From Nematostella vectensis (Eukaryota; Cnidaria; Anthozoa; Actiniaria; Edwardsiidae): a stretch of 64,000 bases of DNA. The notes beneath the pieces were generated by a model. The model did not search any database and had not been told where the DNA came from. It was given only the letters and a program-made list of their open reading frames with translations. Made by a program: the position numbers and the translations under genes. Shown here in pieces: positions 34,732 to 43,830 of this stretch (its first letter is position 1; each line of letters opens with the position of its first letter). The stretch is from positions 7,364,001 through 7,428,000 of the forward strand of contig NC_064034.1 of assembly GCF_932526225.1 (NCBI RefSeq), written 5' to 3'.

Positions 34732-35409
34732 CTAGGTTAGCTTTAATACAAGGCGAACGGGCTTGCCCTTAAAGTCCACCCGTCTACCGTAGTTATCCCT
34801 TATCCATATTTGGATACTCGAGACAAACTCAGAGGAAGTTGCTGCGACACAAACGGGGATGTCAGGCCCATAGACAACTTTCTCGTGCGGCCTCCCGCGG
34901 GTTTCTAAGCAAGCGAGAACGTTTGAAGGCTCGTCTAAGGCGAGGCATTGCGTGCGGTCTACGATATCGCAGCAGATGTAGAGGGCCTCTATTTTCGGCA
35001 AAGCCACCTTAAGTGGGGGTCCCTCCAAGAGCAGTGCGAGGCCCCGCTCCCCCAACTGATTGTCTTCAGCCTCTAGGCCAAATAGTGCGCAAAGCTCGGC
35101 ATTCAGGAACGCAACGCCATTGGACATAAGCGCGATCTTCCCGGTGAGGAGATCCAGCTTCGCGGTCAGAATCCTGCTTTCAGCGCGGTTGATCGTTTCC
35201 ACGATGGACTCGGCCGTGTGGTGTCCGGCTGGCAGAGTAGCGATGGGCGGGAGGGCGGATATAGTCGAAAGCTGATGCTCCCGCTCGAGATTATACCAGC
35301 TGTTAAACAGCGAGACGTGCCGGAGCGCCACGAAGCGTGGGTGCCTTATCGGCCGCTCGAAGTAGAGCGCCTGTTCGCCTTTGGTGAGCACAGTATGTAG
35401 GACCACCAT
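34732..35409 (-). CDS. Virus-like block: intact 225-aa protein of unknown function
   Basis: Open from ATG at 35409 to the stop at 34732, 225 aa. Contains 'LRHVSLFNSWYNL', 'LPAGHHTAESIVETIN', a region around 'CDIVDRTQCLAL' and a C-terminal strand-rich part. I recall many homologues next to the other genes of this block in invertebrate genomes. A structural (capsid-associated) role is a guess from context. It is 17 bp upstream of the broken gene 34715-34048 and divergent from the gene starting at 35452. Confidence 0.6.
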   Translation of the reverse strand: MVVLHTVLTKGEQALYFERPIRHPRFVALRHVSLFNSWYNLEREHQLSTISALPPIATLPAGHHTAESIVETINRAESRILTAKLDLLTGKIALMSNGVAFLNAELCALFGLEAEDNQLGERGLALLLEGPPLKVALPKIEALYICCDIVDRTQCLALDEPSNVLACLETRGRPHEKVVYGPDIPVCVAATSSEFVSSIQIWIRDNYGRRVDFKGKPVRLVLKLT

Positions 35410-35451
35410 TGTATTGAACACCGCCCGCCTTCGTGTTTAATAGGACTGAGC

Positions 35452-36500
35452 ATGGATTGGGAAGGCTGGCGGATGCTGAACGAGGAGGCGAAAGGGACGG
35501 AAGAGACGAAAAAGGCAAGAACTGCGACGGGAGCCTCTATAGCCGAACATATCAAACACGCTATAGCCGAACAAATCAAACACGCAAAACCCGGTTTCCC
35601 TAGATCTCTGACCCTCGGGCAAAAGCTGCTCTACGCAGTGCCCGCGACCCCCGTGGAGAGCACGGCCTCAGACATCACCCCACTACTCACGCAGCTAGAG
35701 ATACACGTGGCTGAGGACAAATCATTCACGACTAGGGTCCAGGACATATTCAAAGAGACGGTAGTCACGAACAAGTCCGCCAAGGAGTCTCGCTGGTGGC
35801 TATCGGAGCCTTCCTATGGGTACTGGCCACAGCAACTCAACTTTGTGGTCTGGTGCGCAACCGCTGGATGCGGGGTGTCCCTAACCGACCCCGCTTTCGC
35901 CACGCTCCCCTCTGTCATCAGGGGATTTCTAAGGTTTCACGTCTACTTTACCACGCGGAGGATACTCTACGAGCTCGGCGCCCCCCTGCCTGGCGACAGC
36001 CCGTTCACGCAAAAAGATAACCCCTACAAGAAAGCCGCTATCTAGCGTCTATGCATAAAGTTCGGTTTGCCGCGTAAGCCGGGCTTCCGATGGAAAGGCG
36101 GGCGGAACCACGGGCTAGGCGATGTGATTGTGTTCTACCCGGGGTAGCAACGTGCACGTGATCCGTGGCTACGACACGGCGGCGGACGAGTACCCGAGCC
36201 ACCTCAATCTGTTTAGCGACAAAGGTGGGACGTACAATAGTGGGAAGCAGGTGGGTTTCATACGCAACGACGACCACGGGGGCGTGAAATATAGCTGGTT
36301 TTCGCCTCCCAAAGGTGAGGGGTTGACAAAAGCAGGGCTAGGAAGACTCGATCGCTCGGTCGAGGCGTTCGTCTACACAGTGCTTGGAGCGCAGGTGAGC
36401 GTCCGTTCCTCTATCGCGGGGGTCGGCACTCGCGGTGACCGCGGCGTATTACTTGTTCCGATAATTGCTTTGCTTTCGACGGACCAAGAATGCGGCTACG
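35452..36500 (+). pseudogene. Virus-like block: decayed + strand gene
   Basis: The open frame 35452-36045 (197 aa, 'LTLGQKLLYAVPA', 'YWPQQLNFVVW') ends at a stop. Sequence matching the rest of the same family continues in another frame at 36128-36440 ('GYDTAADEYPSH', 'FIRNDDHGGVKYSWF', 'LTKAGLGRLDRSVEAFVY'). At least one frame break separates them, so the gene is inactive. It is divergent from 35409-34732 and convergent with 36919-36449. Function is unknown; I suspect a virion protein because of its neighbours. Confidence 0.6.
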
Positions 36501-36919
36501 GCTAGAATGAGCAGCCACGCATTTTCGCCAAGGAATTTCACCGCTTCTCCAGCAGCCTTAAACACGAAGTTCGCGATGCCGCCTGCTAGCCCAGTGAGAT
36601 GCTCGCCTAGCTTTTTCCCGATAGCCTTAAGCCCGTTACCAACCCCTCTGGCCACGGAGGAGAGCGACTTGCCGAGCGACGTCACAATGGCCGCGATCGT
36701 CGTCGCTACGGCCAACCCGATAGCGGTGACGGTAAAGCCGTACTTTTTGAAAATGGCTTTGATGCGCTCTCTGAGCGGCTTTTGGTTCTCGAGCTCTCGG
36801 TTTTTGCGTTCTAGTTCGTCGATCTCGGATAGCCTTTCCTCGTTGCGCTCACGGGCCTCTTGGCGGCGACTCTCTGACGTGTTAGGGTCGTCGATGGTCT
36901 GCCTGTCTGTGGTTACCAC
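36449..36919 (-). CDS. Virus-like block: coiled-coil plus hydrophobic protein (5' end unclear)
   Basis: 156 codons open to the stop at 36449; no ATG opens the frame, so the true start is missing or lies beyond a frame break. A highly charged coiled coil (residues ~10-50, E/R/K-rich) is followed by alternating hydrophobic and Gly-rich segments (about 58-115) and a C-terminal membrane-like segment ('AWLLILAVAAFLV') ending in basic residues. It looks membrane-associated. No enzyme motif. Confidence 0.5.
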   Translation of the reverse strand: MVTTDRQTIDDPNTSESRRQEARERNEERLSEIDELERKNRELENQKPLRERIKAIFKKYGFTVTAIGLAVATTIAAIVTSLGKSLSSVARGVGNGLKAIGKKLGEHLTGLAGGIANFVFKAAGEAVKFLGENAWLLILAVAAFLVRRKQSNYRNK

Positions 36920-37069
36920 CCCTTGCAGCTCTTGGACTCGTTCTGTGTTCCCCTGACCACATCGCCAGCTTGAAGCCTTTCAGCTTCAGTCTCGTACCCA
37001 GACGCCGCGCGATGCATGACGGTCAGGATGCGGTTTTGGGGTAGGAATTCGCTTGACGTCTGGCAGAAC

Positions 37070-39539
37070 TCAGGAAATATCTTGCAGCAGCGTTTTTATG
37101 ACCGTTTTTCTACTTTTTTGCGCATAAGTCCAAGTGCCTACACATGCTCTTTGGCCAAGCTCACCGACTTCTTCGGATCCCAAGCCGCCTCGTACCCAGG
37201 CTTCTTGTGGCGCCACTCTCCATACCTCGGATTTCGCTCCACGAGCTTTACACCACTGGGCACCGCCTTTGCGTATATGGCATCTGTGCACACCCGGAGG
37301 ACGTCTTCGCGAGGAATCCGCCTCAACATGCGTCGCAACGCTATGTTTGTGTACGCCAAGACGAAGGCCCTGATATGGTACCTTGTGAGCGTCGGACAAC
37401 GTCTTTGTATTGGATCAGATGGGCCCCGTCGGCATGCTCGAAGTTAAGTAAGTGGTCGGTGCCCGCAAGGAGGTTTGTCAGATACGCTGCTTCTTCACGG
37501 TCGCGAACTACGATCGAGGACTCGTCGCCATGGCGAGCGCACTTGCCTACGAAACGGACAGCGAGATCTCGACCTCAGGATACTGCGAGTCTTCGCTACT
37601 CGCGCTAGAGTGGGGGAACCTGATGGAGTCCTTTTTTCCGACGCTATCCAATACCTCCCTTGCCGTGGCCATGACGAGGTCACCCGAGTCTAACAGGTCC
37701 TTGAGCTCTGGCTTGGTGATCCAGCCCTCGTTTTGTTCCAAGTGCTGCCCTACCCTCCCGGAAGTGTAGGGGTGGCAGGCCTCAGAGAACTCAGAGAACT
37801 CCCACTCGGTCAGCTGAATGACCCCGGTTAGTTGAAGAACCTCGCTCGCTCAATGGCCGTCCCACAACATCCGCGATACGATACACGTTCGTAGGGAAGC
37901 CGTATTTCCGTACCAGGTCAACGGCGTCCGAGGCGCCGCCGAAGACACTGTCCTCGCATCCTAGGTACGCCGCACGCATTTCGATGTGCGCATGAGTCTG
38001 CGCCCCTAAGTTTTCCTTGCTATTCCACACTTTGGACTCAACCTGCGCCGCTTGTGTTTAAGAGGCGTTGGCCTGATGTTCTCTCTTTGGATCCACTTCT
38101 TGAAACGATACCCTATTGCGCCACCCATCGAGTGCGTAGCTTCGATGTACTCTTGGTAGGCTGGGTGATCATCTGGGAGCCATTGAGGATCATGTCCCGT
38201 CTCGTCTGTAAACGCCCTGTCGATAGCCACGCTGTCCCGTTCCGATCGGTACAGTTTGCCTTCGTGCGTGACTATAACGCGCCCGCATATCCAGATCCTC
38301 GTGCTTCTGGGGATCGCCCTGTTTATAAAGCGAATGAGCGCCTCTCGCACTTTTGCCTCGCGCGTTTTCGTGGCGGCACTGGTTTAAGCCTTCTCCTGAC
38401 GTAGCGAACGAAGCTCATCCTCAGCCTCGAAGTCTAGGCCGTGGACGCTCGTGATCGCAGGTGGTTCAGTCGAAAGCTCCGCCCAGGCGTGGTTATTGTG
38501 GCAAGGGACAGTGAACCTCGCATTAGTCTTGTACTTCCCCGAGTCCCACATAACGTTGCCCAGGGCGTCCACGGCTACTAGCTTTATCTCGAGCTTCTTT
38601 TCCATCTCAAAGAGGTCTTCTTTGGTGCATACCGTAGTAGCCAGCTTCTTGTCCAATCGCTCGGGGATCGGGGATCTTGCCTCGTGTCTTGGTTAGACCA
38701 AGGGAGCGTGAGGTACTGCGATTCCTCAAAAAGCCGGCAACATAACTCACAACACAGTTAGCGAAGGCGTCACTCCCTCTCGCTCAAACATTGGCCCAGG
38801 CTCCCCATTTTGCTCAGGTTAAGGGCTAAGCTCGTATCTCACGTAAACGAGGTACTCTCGTCCTTTCTCCCAAATACCCGCATCGATACCTTCCAGGGCG
38901 CCGACTGCGATTTGGTCTCCTCTTTTGACTAATGACCCACCAATCTTGTGTTCCGAGCGCCCTTCCTCCTCTGTGATTGGCGCCAATGGCTCTGCGGGGG
39001 CCTTAACAACGTCCGTAAAGAGTCTGTAACGCCGGTCAGGGTCTACCATCTCAAGCACCGGTGGCAACACTGCGTTTGCCCGCAGAGACTCGCTCGTGCG
39101 AGACCCACCACACCGAGCCATCGTCATCGATATCAGTCCCCCGCATAACCGGCTTTGGAGCAATGACTCCTGCTCCACCAAGATCTCGTATCTCCTGGTA
39201 AACACCGTCGCTTATGTCTAGGCCCCGAAGAGTGGCATCCACGCTTGGGAACCGAAGGTGGGCGCCGCCGACGAAGAGAGAATAGTACTCCTCGGGATCT
39301 AAACCCTCTGGGCCCTTTTGCTTTAGAAGCGGGTCGAACTCGCGCCACGGCTCCTGCTTCGCGGCCTCTTCGTCAGCTTCTCGCCGACGCGCTTCTGCCG
39401 GAACGAGCGGCTTAAGCAGCTTGTGCCTGAAATTCTCGGGGATGTCCTCGTCCAGGATGTTCTGGACCAACCCTGCTAGTGCGGCAGGCGCCTCTTTGTC
39501 AGGCATGCTATTGAGAATCTCCTCTATGTAAGCGTCCAT
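37070..39539 (-). pseudogene. Virus-like block: decayed large gene, probably a family-B DNA polymerase
   Basis: A run of - strand frames (39539-39051, 39205-38819, 38656-38384, 38350-38006, 38030-37791, 37741-37547, 37359-37138) hands over from frame to frame with small overlaps, as expected of one ~800-codon gene broken by several indels. Near the C-terminal end, 'LRRIPREDVLRVCTDAIY' resembles the metal-binding motif C (xDTDSxY-like) of family-B polymerases with the first Asp changed. 'AHIEMRAAYLG' recalls nearby polymerase-domain segments in this element family. The assignment is tentative. The breaks make it non-functional. Confidence 0.45.
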
Positions 39540-39685
39540 GTTTGGGTATGCCTTGTGCCACCCAGTCTCGAATTGCCCGTACCGCGGGCTACGATGTCAG
39601 ACAGGACGAGTGTTTGGGTATGCCTTTTGCCACCCAGTCTCTAATTGCCCGTATCGCGGGCTACGATATCAGACAGGACGAGTGC
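39538..39685. repeat. 71-bp tandem duplication
   Basis: The segment beginning GTTTGGGTATGCCTT is present twice in a row (39539 and 39610) with five or so differences. It covers the N-terminal edge of the polymerase-like gene and the end of the Cys-rich gene. Confidence 0.85.
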
Positions 39686-39931
39686 GAACTGTTCCCGAGC
39701 GCGCCTCTCGGTGCCGCGCATCCTCTGCCCTACACGATTCGCTCCGCAGGGGCGGCACAACCGCGTCTCCGACTGCGTCCCTATGCCGCAGATCCTGCAC
39801 GGCATGGGGAGGGGGCTGCCCTTACGGAGCCTTTGGAGGTGCACCTTGCAGTAGGTGTCCATGCACCTCTGGCCACACGTGTTTGCATGGCCGACCTTTA
39901 GCCACCCGCAGTAATCTTTTCCGCGCTTCAT
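39641..39931 (-). CDS. Virus-like block: small Cys/His-rich protein (96 aa)
   Basis: Open from ATG 39931 to the stop at 39641. Contains 'YCGWLKVGHANTC', 'CMDTYCKVH', 'PCRICGIG' and 'TRLCRPCGANR', i.e. paired Cys/His spaced like two zinc ribbons or a treble-clef knuckle. Probably binds nucleic acid (inference). It is the first gene of the - strand series and lies just inside the right end of the block. Confidence 0.55.
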   Translation of the reverse strand: MKRGKDYCGWLKVGHANTCGQRCMDTYCKVHLQRLRKGSPLPMPCRICGIGTQSETRLCRPCGANRVGQRMRGTERRAREQFALVLSDIVARDTGN

Positions 39932-40002
39932 CCTTTGGATGCTCGGTATACTATAGGACAGACGAGGGTCTAATTGCAAGGTTCCCACATGTTACCACAC
40001 AA

Positions 40003-40107
40003 GGGGGCCAGCCGGGGGTGGGGGGCTCGGCGGGGCGTGGCGCGCCTCCCAGCCTTGAAACGGGGGTGGGGGGCTCGGCGGGGCGTGGCGCACCTCCCAG
40101 CCCGTTC
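40003..40107. repeat. ~55-bp GC-rich tandem duplication
   Basis: CGGGGGTGGGGGGCTCGGCG and GGGCGTGGCGC.CCTCCCAGCC occur twice in a row, between the Cys-rich gene and the right TIR. Confidence 0.85.
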
Positions 40108-40179
40108 TATGAAATGACCCAGTCCCCCCCTAGTGCATCTACTTTTTTTTTCCTTGCACAGCTGTTATGGCGAAAACTA

Positions 40180-40404
40180 GGTGTCGAACTCCACGCTTCG
40201 TTCACACTGTGCCGAGCATTTGCGGGTCACTCAATGCACAGCTTTTCAAGCTAAAAAACATCTCTTGACTGTTCTTAATAATCGTGGAAGTGTTTCAAAG
40301 CCAAAAATTTGTTATTTAGGCTAAAAATCGAGAAAATGGGAGACAGCCGTGCAGCTAGTTTTTTTTTTCGTCCTTTACCGGAAGCCGTGCAAGTAGACAC
40401 AGCG
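40180..40404. repeat. Right terminal inverted repeat of the 6.6-kb element
   Basis: Reverse complement of 33812-34035, ending GTAGACACAGCG directly before TAAAATTAT. About 30 bp inward (GTTATGGCGAAAACTAGG) also matches the longer TIR of the element at 56365-59824. Confidence 0.85.
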
Positions 40405-40664
40405 TAAAATTATTCATATATAAGTCATGGAAGATATTACACAAATCATCAATAGCAATAATATCTTAAATATTATTGAATGCATTAGACTAATAAACAT
40501 TTGTTGAAATCTCTGGCTGGAAGTTCTTATATACAGGGCTGACAGGGGGATCTGAGAGCGTGTTTCCGAATCGCTCCATGCTTTCGCAACCACGGCCCGA
40601 ATCAACCTGCAAATCCACAAATCACAGCTACTTTTTCCTGGATTTTTGTACGGTGAAGGTCACG

Positions 40665-40950
40665 CTACCCTCCTGCGCAGAGCTTTCTGTGTCGCTTGTT
40701 TAAGGCCCTGTCACACGTACGTTTTTTCTCTTGCCACCTGTCTCGCAAAAAAAAAACTGTTGCAGGTTGCACGCGCATTTTGCAACTTGATTTGCATTTC
40801 TCACTTCATTTCACACTTCACGTGCGACAGCGCGCGCGTGAGACCTGCAACATTTTTTTTGCGAGACAAGTTGCAGCCGAAAAGTCTACGTGTGACAGGG
40901 CCTTTACGAGCAAAGTAAACGAGCGACACAGTCTTGCGCCGGAGGGTAAG
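40665..40950. mobile_element. MITE (40703-40903, TSD TTA) in the centre of another palindrome
   Basis: The inner element has termini AGGCCCTGTCACACGTA and inverse, TTA on both sides (40700-40702, 40904-40906) and T/A-run margins. It splits an older palindrome whose arms share CCCTCC.GCGC and CTGTGTCGCT (left from 40665, right to about 40950). TTA target sites fit PIF/Harbinger MITEs. Confidence 0.75.
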
Positions 40951-41086
40951 CTCACGCAACCGGTCTGTCAGGCATCCGGTGGATTACTATAGTTCTTGTC
41001 AAATTATCGCCTAAAATGAAGCATTTATTTATAAATGTCTTTAAGAGGCAGCCGAATTTTCGGATGGAGAAGTTGGAAGAGGATTA

Positions 41087-41779
41087 GGGACTGTGCAATA
41101 ATTATTAAGGGGGAGGGGGGGGGTAAGGGCTTACTTAAATTGACATCAAAATGTTTGTTTTGTATCTATCAAATGACTAAAAATGTCACCTATCCCTTTA
41201 AGCACAGAATCGACGTAAATTTTTCAGTCTCAGTAAGGACCACCCTGTTCTATTAATCACTACATATCTCTCATCCCATCCCAAGACGACAAATGGATAA
41301 GATTCATCACTCTTGAAGTGGAGGTATCTTTTAGATAAAACAAAACGAACCGCCGCGTAATAACAATCGCAGGTCTATGGGCCTGTGTTAAACTATTTTT
41401 AGGTAAATATTACTCGATCCATTTTAATTATTAGACAAAAAAAAAGAAAATTCCAACTCTGGACCATTTCCAGAAAAAGAAAATTCTCAGATTCTCCAAT
41501 AAAACGCTTTGCGCTTGTAGGTACTTAACTGTATATAGACAGGAAATTATTATTCAGCAACTTTCCCTATGCGGTGCTGATGTTTATCCTTATGCATTAG
41601 GAAGCAAGTGGATACAGGTAGAATGTAGGAGGGGAGAGGTAATTTTTTAAGAACATGAGGGGTGTCAAAGCTAAACTCATAAACTTGACGCTGTTGGAGG
41701 GGGTTCCTACGTAATGTTTCATTATTCAAAGTTCTCTTATGCCCCCCTCCCCCCCTCCTGATAATTATTGCACAGTCCC
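41087..41779. mobile_element. 693-bp non-autonomous element, TSD TTA
   Basis: Termini GGGACTGTGCAATAATTA and inverse, each followed inward by a G/C run, flanked by TTA at 41084-41086 and 41780-41782. No coding capacity. The TSD fits Harbinger-type elements. Confidence 0.85.
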
Positions 41780-41782
41780 TTA

Positions 41783-42418
41783 GACAGCATGCTTACAGCA
41801 ACCAAGCCAATGTTACCAGGTGGGTGCCCCTTATGGAAGTTTCCGTTTGATCTGAGTGTCCTTTCATATTCATAGGTACCCACAAAGGAAACGCGCTACA
41901 TAGCAAGAATACCGTCTTTCCTCTGTGGAGTTCTACAGGTAATGCCCAGTCTAGCGATAGGGTGCTGAGTATTACCACTCACTTGGCAGTTGAACTCCAG
42001 TCGCACATGGATGTTCATATGTTCAGCAAATCAAATTTCACTGTATTTCACTCGAAACATTTGTCAGAATGAAAGAGAACAATAGGATAGTTATGTGTTT
42101 TTATTTATGTTATAATAATTTTATATGAGCGGCTAGCATTCTGGGTAGTGCAAAGGCTTGTTTACAATCACCGATTTGTCAGGCCGATTTTGTGTGTTTG
42201 TTTTCAGTGCCTTCTGAAATTATGGCGCGACTCAGGTCGTTGTCGGTCTTTCTTCTAGACCGCATCTTGGACACGAAAAGTCGCAGCTTGTAAATGCTCT
42301 GGCTAGACAAATCGGTGCGTGGAAATACGCCAATCGCTTTCACTTTCCACTAATTTTAAAGTGACATTTTTTTAGTATAATTGCATTGCAAAGCGTTAAC
42401 TATGAGTTCCAGTTAAAT
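41783..42418. other. No gene recognised
   Basis: Spacer downstream of the cystine-knot gene. A short + strand frame at about 42211-42293 after a TTTTCAG looks exon-like (28 codons to a TAA), but no partner exon or family was recognised. Confidence 0.4.
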
Positions 42419-43758
42419 CTAAGACTTCCGCACACATTCACAGCAAGTCTTGATCTTCTGCGTTTTCTTTACCCACTCTTCCTGGTACTTATTGTCTCCC
42501 AGGGGGATGAAGTTGCCAGTGCGTGTAAGAAGGTCGACGCTCATTGATTCCTGGTAGCATTTGCCCATGTTATAGAAGCATCGGATGCTGTCCGCGTATG
42601 CGGCAGGATTGCTTTTAGCACAGCTCAGCTCATTGATGTATTTTGGAAACATGCTTTCATCAAGCCTGGTGACATGTTGGCAGGCGGGGCAGAGGTGTGT
42701 ACCTTTAGCTGTGGTCATCATACGGCAGTTGACTGAAACTTGCCGCTTGCCTCTCAGCACGGAGCTGACTTTTTTTTTCACGGAGAGCAATTCTCGGACC
42801 ATCACGCTCCAGAAATTTTTGCTGATTTTCTTTGTTTTTTTGTGTTCAGTACTCTAAAAAGGTAAGGATGTATTTAAAAAAGTATACTATTAAAAATTGC
42901 TTTGTGTCTGACGTTGGGAAATAGACCAGAGGGTCGCTCAAAAGAACCAAAGTTTTTCATACCGACCCTCTATCCCTAGTTTTAAGAAACAATTTCACCC
43001 CAAGAGTGGCAATGAAACTATAACAAAGAACTTCTTGTCTCTCTATCCCTACCCTCCCTAATAGAGGGTCGTTCAAAAGAACCAAAGTTTTTCACATATC
43101 CTACCCATAATTCCACCATCACAAGTTTAATTGGGGAAAAGTGGCAATGAAATTATAACAAAGAACTTTGTCTGTGTTCCTACCCCACTTTTTTTAAATC
43201 AGTCGCGTGGGGCGCATAGGCTACCCCCCTCGACCGTCAGAAGGCTATTTTTCTTTATTTTGCCCGATTATTTACTAACTTCATTAAAGGTAACGACCCC
43301 AAACCGCATCACGTTGTTTTCTATAAGGCAAATAGAGTTATACTTACCTCGCTTTCGAGCAGGTCATCAAAGTTTTCCTCTGCTTCTTCCAGTGTGACCG
43401 CCACATAATGCCGATTGTATCCACCTATTCCCTCCAACTTCTTGACGAGTTCCTTCTCATCAGGTACAATGCACTGGATTTTCTTCCCGTCTGGTGTGAC
43501 CACCGTGTGGGTCTTGTTGCTGTTGGCGCATGGGTGTTTCGGTGCTGGCTGCGGGGGCGAGGGCTTAGGCAGGGCGCATTCTCGAGCAAACTCCTTTGTT
43601 CCCTCTCGGTCTTCTTCCTCACCGTCGTCTTGAATGATCGACGAGCGAAGAAATTGCTTGCCTAACTTTCCGTGCAGTATATCGTTGACGACTTTGCTTG
43701 AGGCAACGTTGATTAACGTTACAATCGCCATGCAGGAAAATATGAAAGTGAGATGCAT
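42419..43758 (-). CDS. Secreted cystine-knot-like preproprotein (2 exons, 281 aa)
   Basis: Exon 1 is 43758-43348 (137 codons) and exon 2 is 42853-42419 (145 codons with stop). The junction is GT/AG, phase 0. Residues ~1-21 form a signal peptide ('MHLTFIFSCMAIVTLI'). An acidic and Pro-rich propeptide follows. A furin-type site, RGKR, lies before 'QVSVNC', releasing a ~100-residue mature part with nine Cys: 'CPACQ', 'MFPKYINELSC', 'RCFYNMGKC' and a C-terminal 'CCEC'. The spacing and the 'FPKYI' segment recall trunk/noggin/PTTH-type and IL-17-like cystine-knot ligands; I cannot decide between them. It probably acts as an extracellular signal. Its 5' edge (acceptor-like TTTAG, start codon, first codons) is duplicated just upstream. 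Confidence 0.8.
42928..43200. repeat. 135-bp imperfect tandem duplication in the intron
   Basis: Blocks starting AGAGGGTCGYTCAAAAGAAC at 42928 and 43063, each containing GTGGCAATGAAA.TATAACAA, lie inside the single intron of the cystine-knot gene. Confidence 0.8.
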
Positions 43759-43830
43759 CTAAATAGATAAAAATTGTTACCATCGCCATGCAGGAAAGAT
43801 GAAAGTGAGATGCATCTGAATAGATAAAAA
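43729..43830 (-). repeat. 57-bp duplication of the start-codon region of the cystine-knot gene
   Basis: The - strand sequence TTTTTATCTATTTAG, ATG, then the first ~12 codons is present twice, with ATG at 43758 (gene) and at 43815. The upstream copy has TTCAG before its ATG and lost two or more bases, so its frame stops after 12 codons. The (T)AG before each ATG looks like a splice acceptor, suggesting a 5'UTR exon further upstream. Confidence 0.75.

Larger units (their letters stand above)
33812..40404. mobile_element. 6.6-kb TIR element (9-bp TSD) enclosing a virus-like gene block
   Basis: Inverted termini begin CGCTGTRTCTACTTGCACGG and extend about 220 bp (33812-34035 and about 40180-40404). 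The 9-bp direct repeat TAAAATTAT flanks both ends (33803-33811, 40405-40413). The same termini bound the non-coding element near 56365-59824. The interior (34048-39931) is GC-rich and densely packed with open frames on both strands, unlike its surroundings. The genes match, from memory, a family widespread in cnidarian genomes and thought to be Polinton-like or virus-derived. The TSD length suggests Mutator-type mobilisation. Confidence 0.75.

Noticed and set aside
42211-42293. Exon-like 28-codon segment after TTTTCAG
   Set aside because: No partner exon and no family; kept only as a remark.
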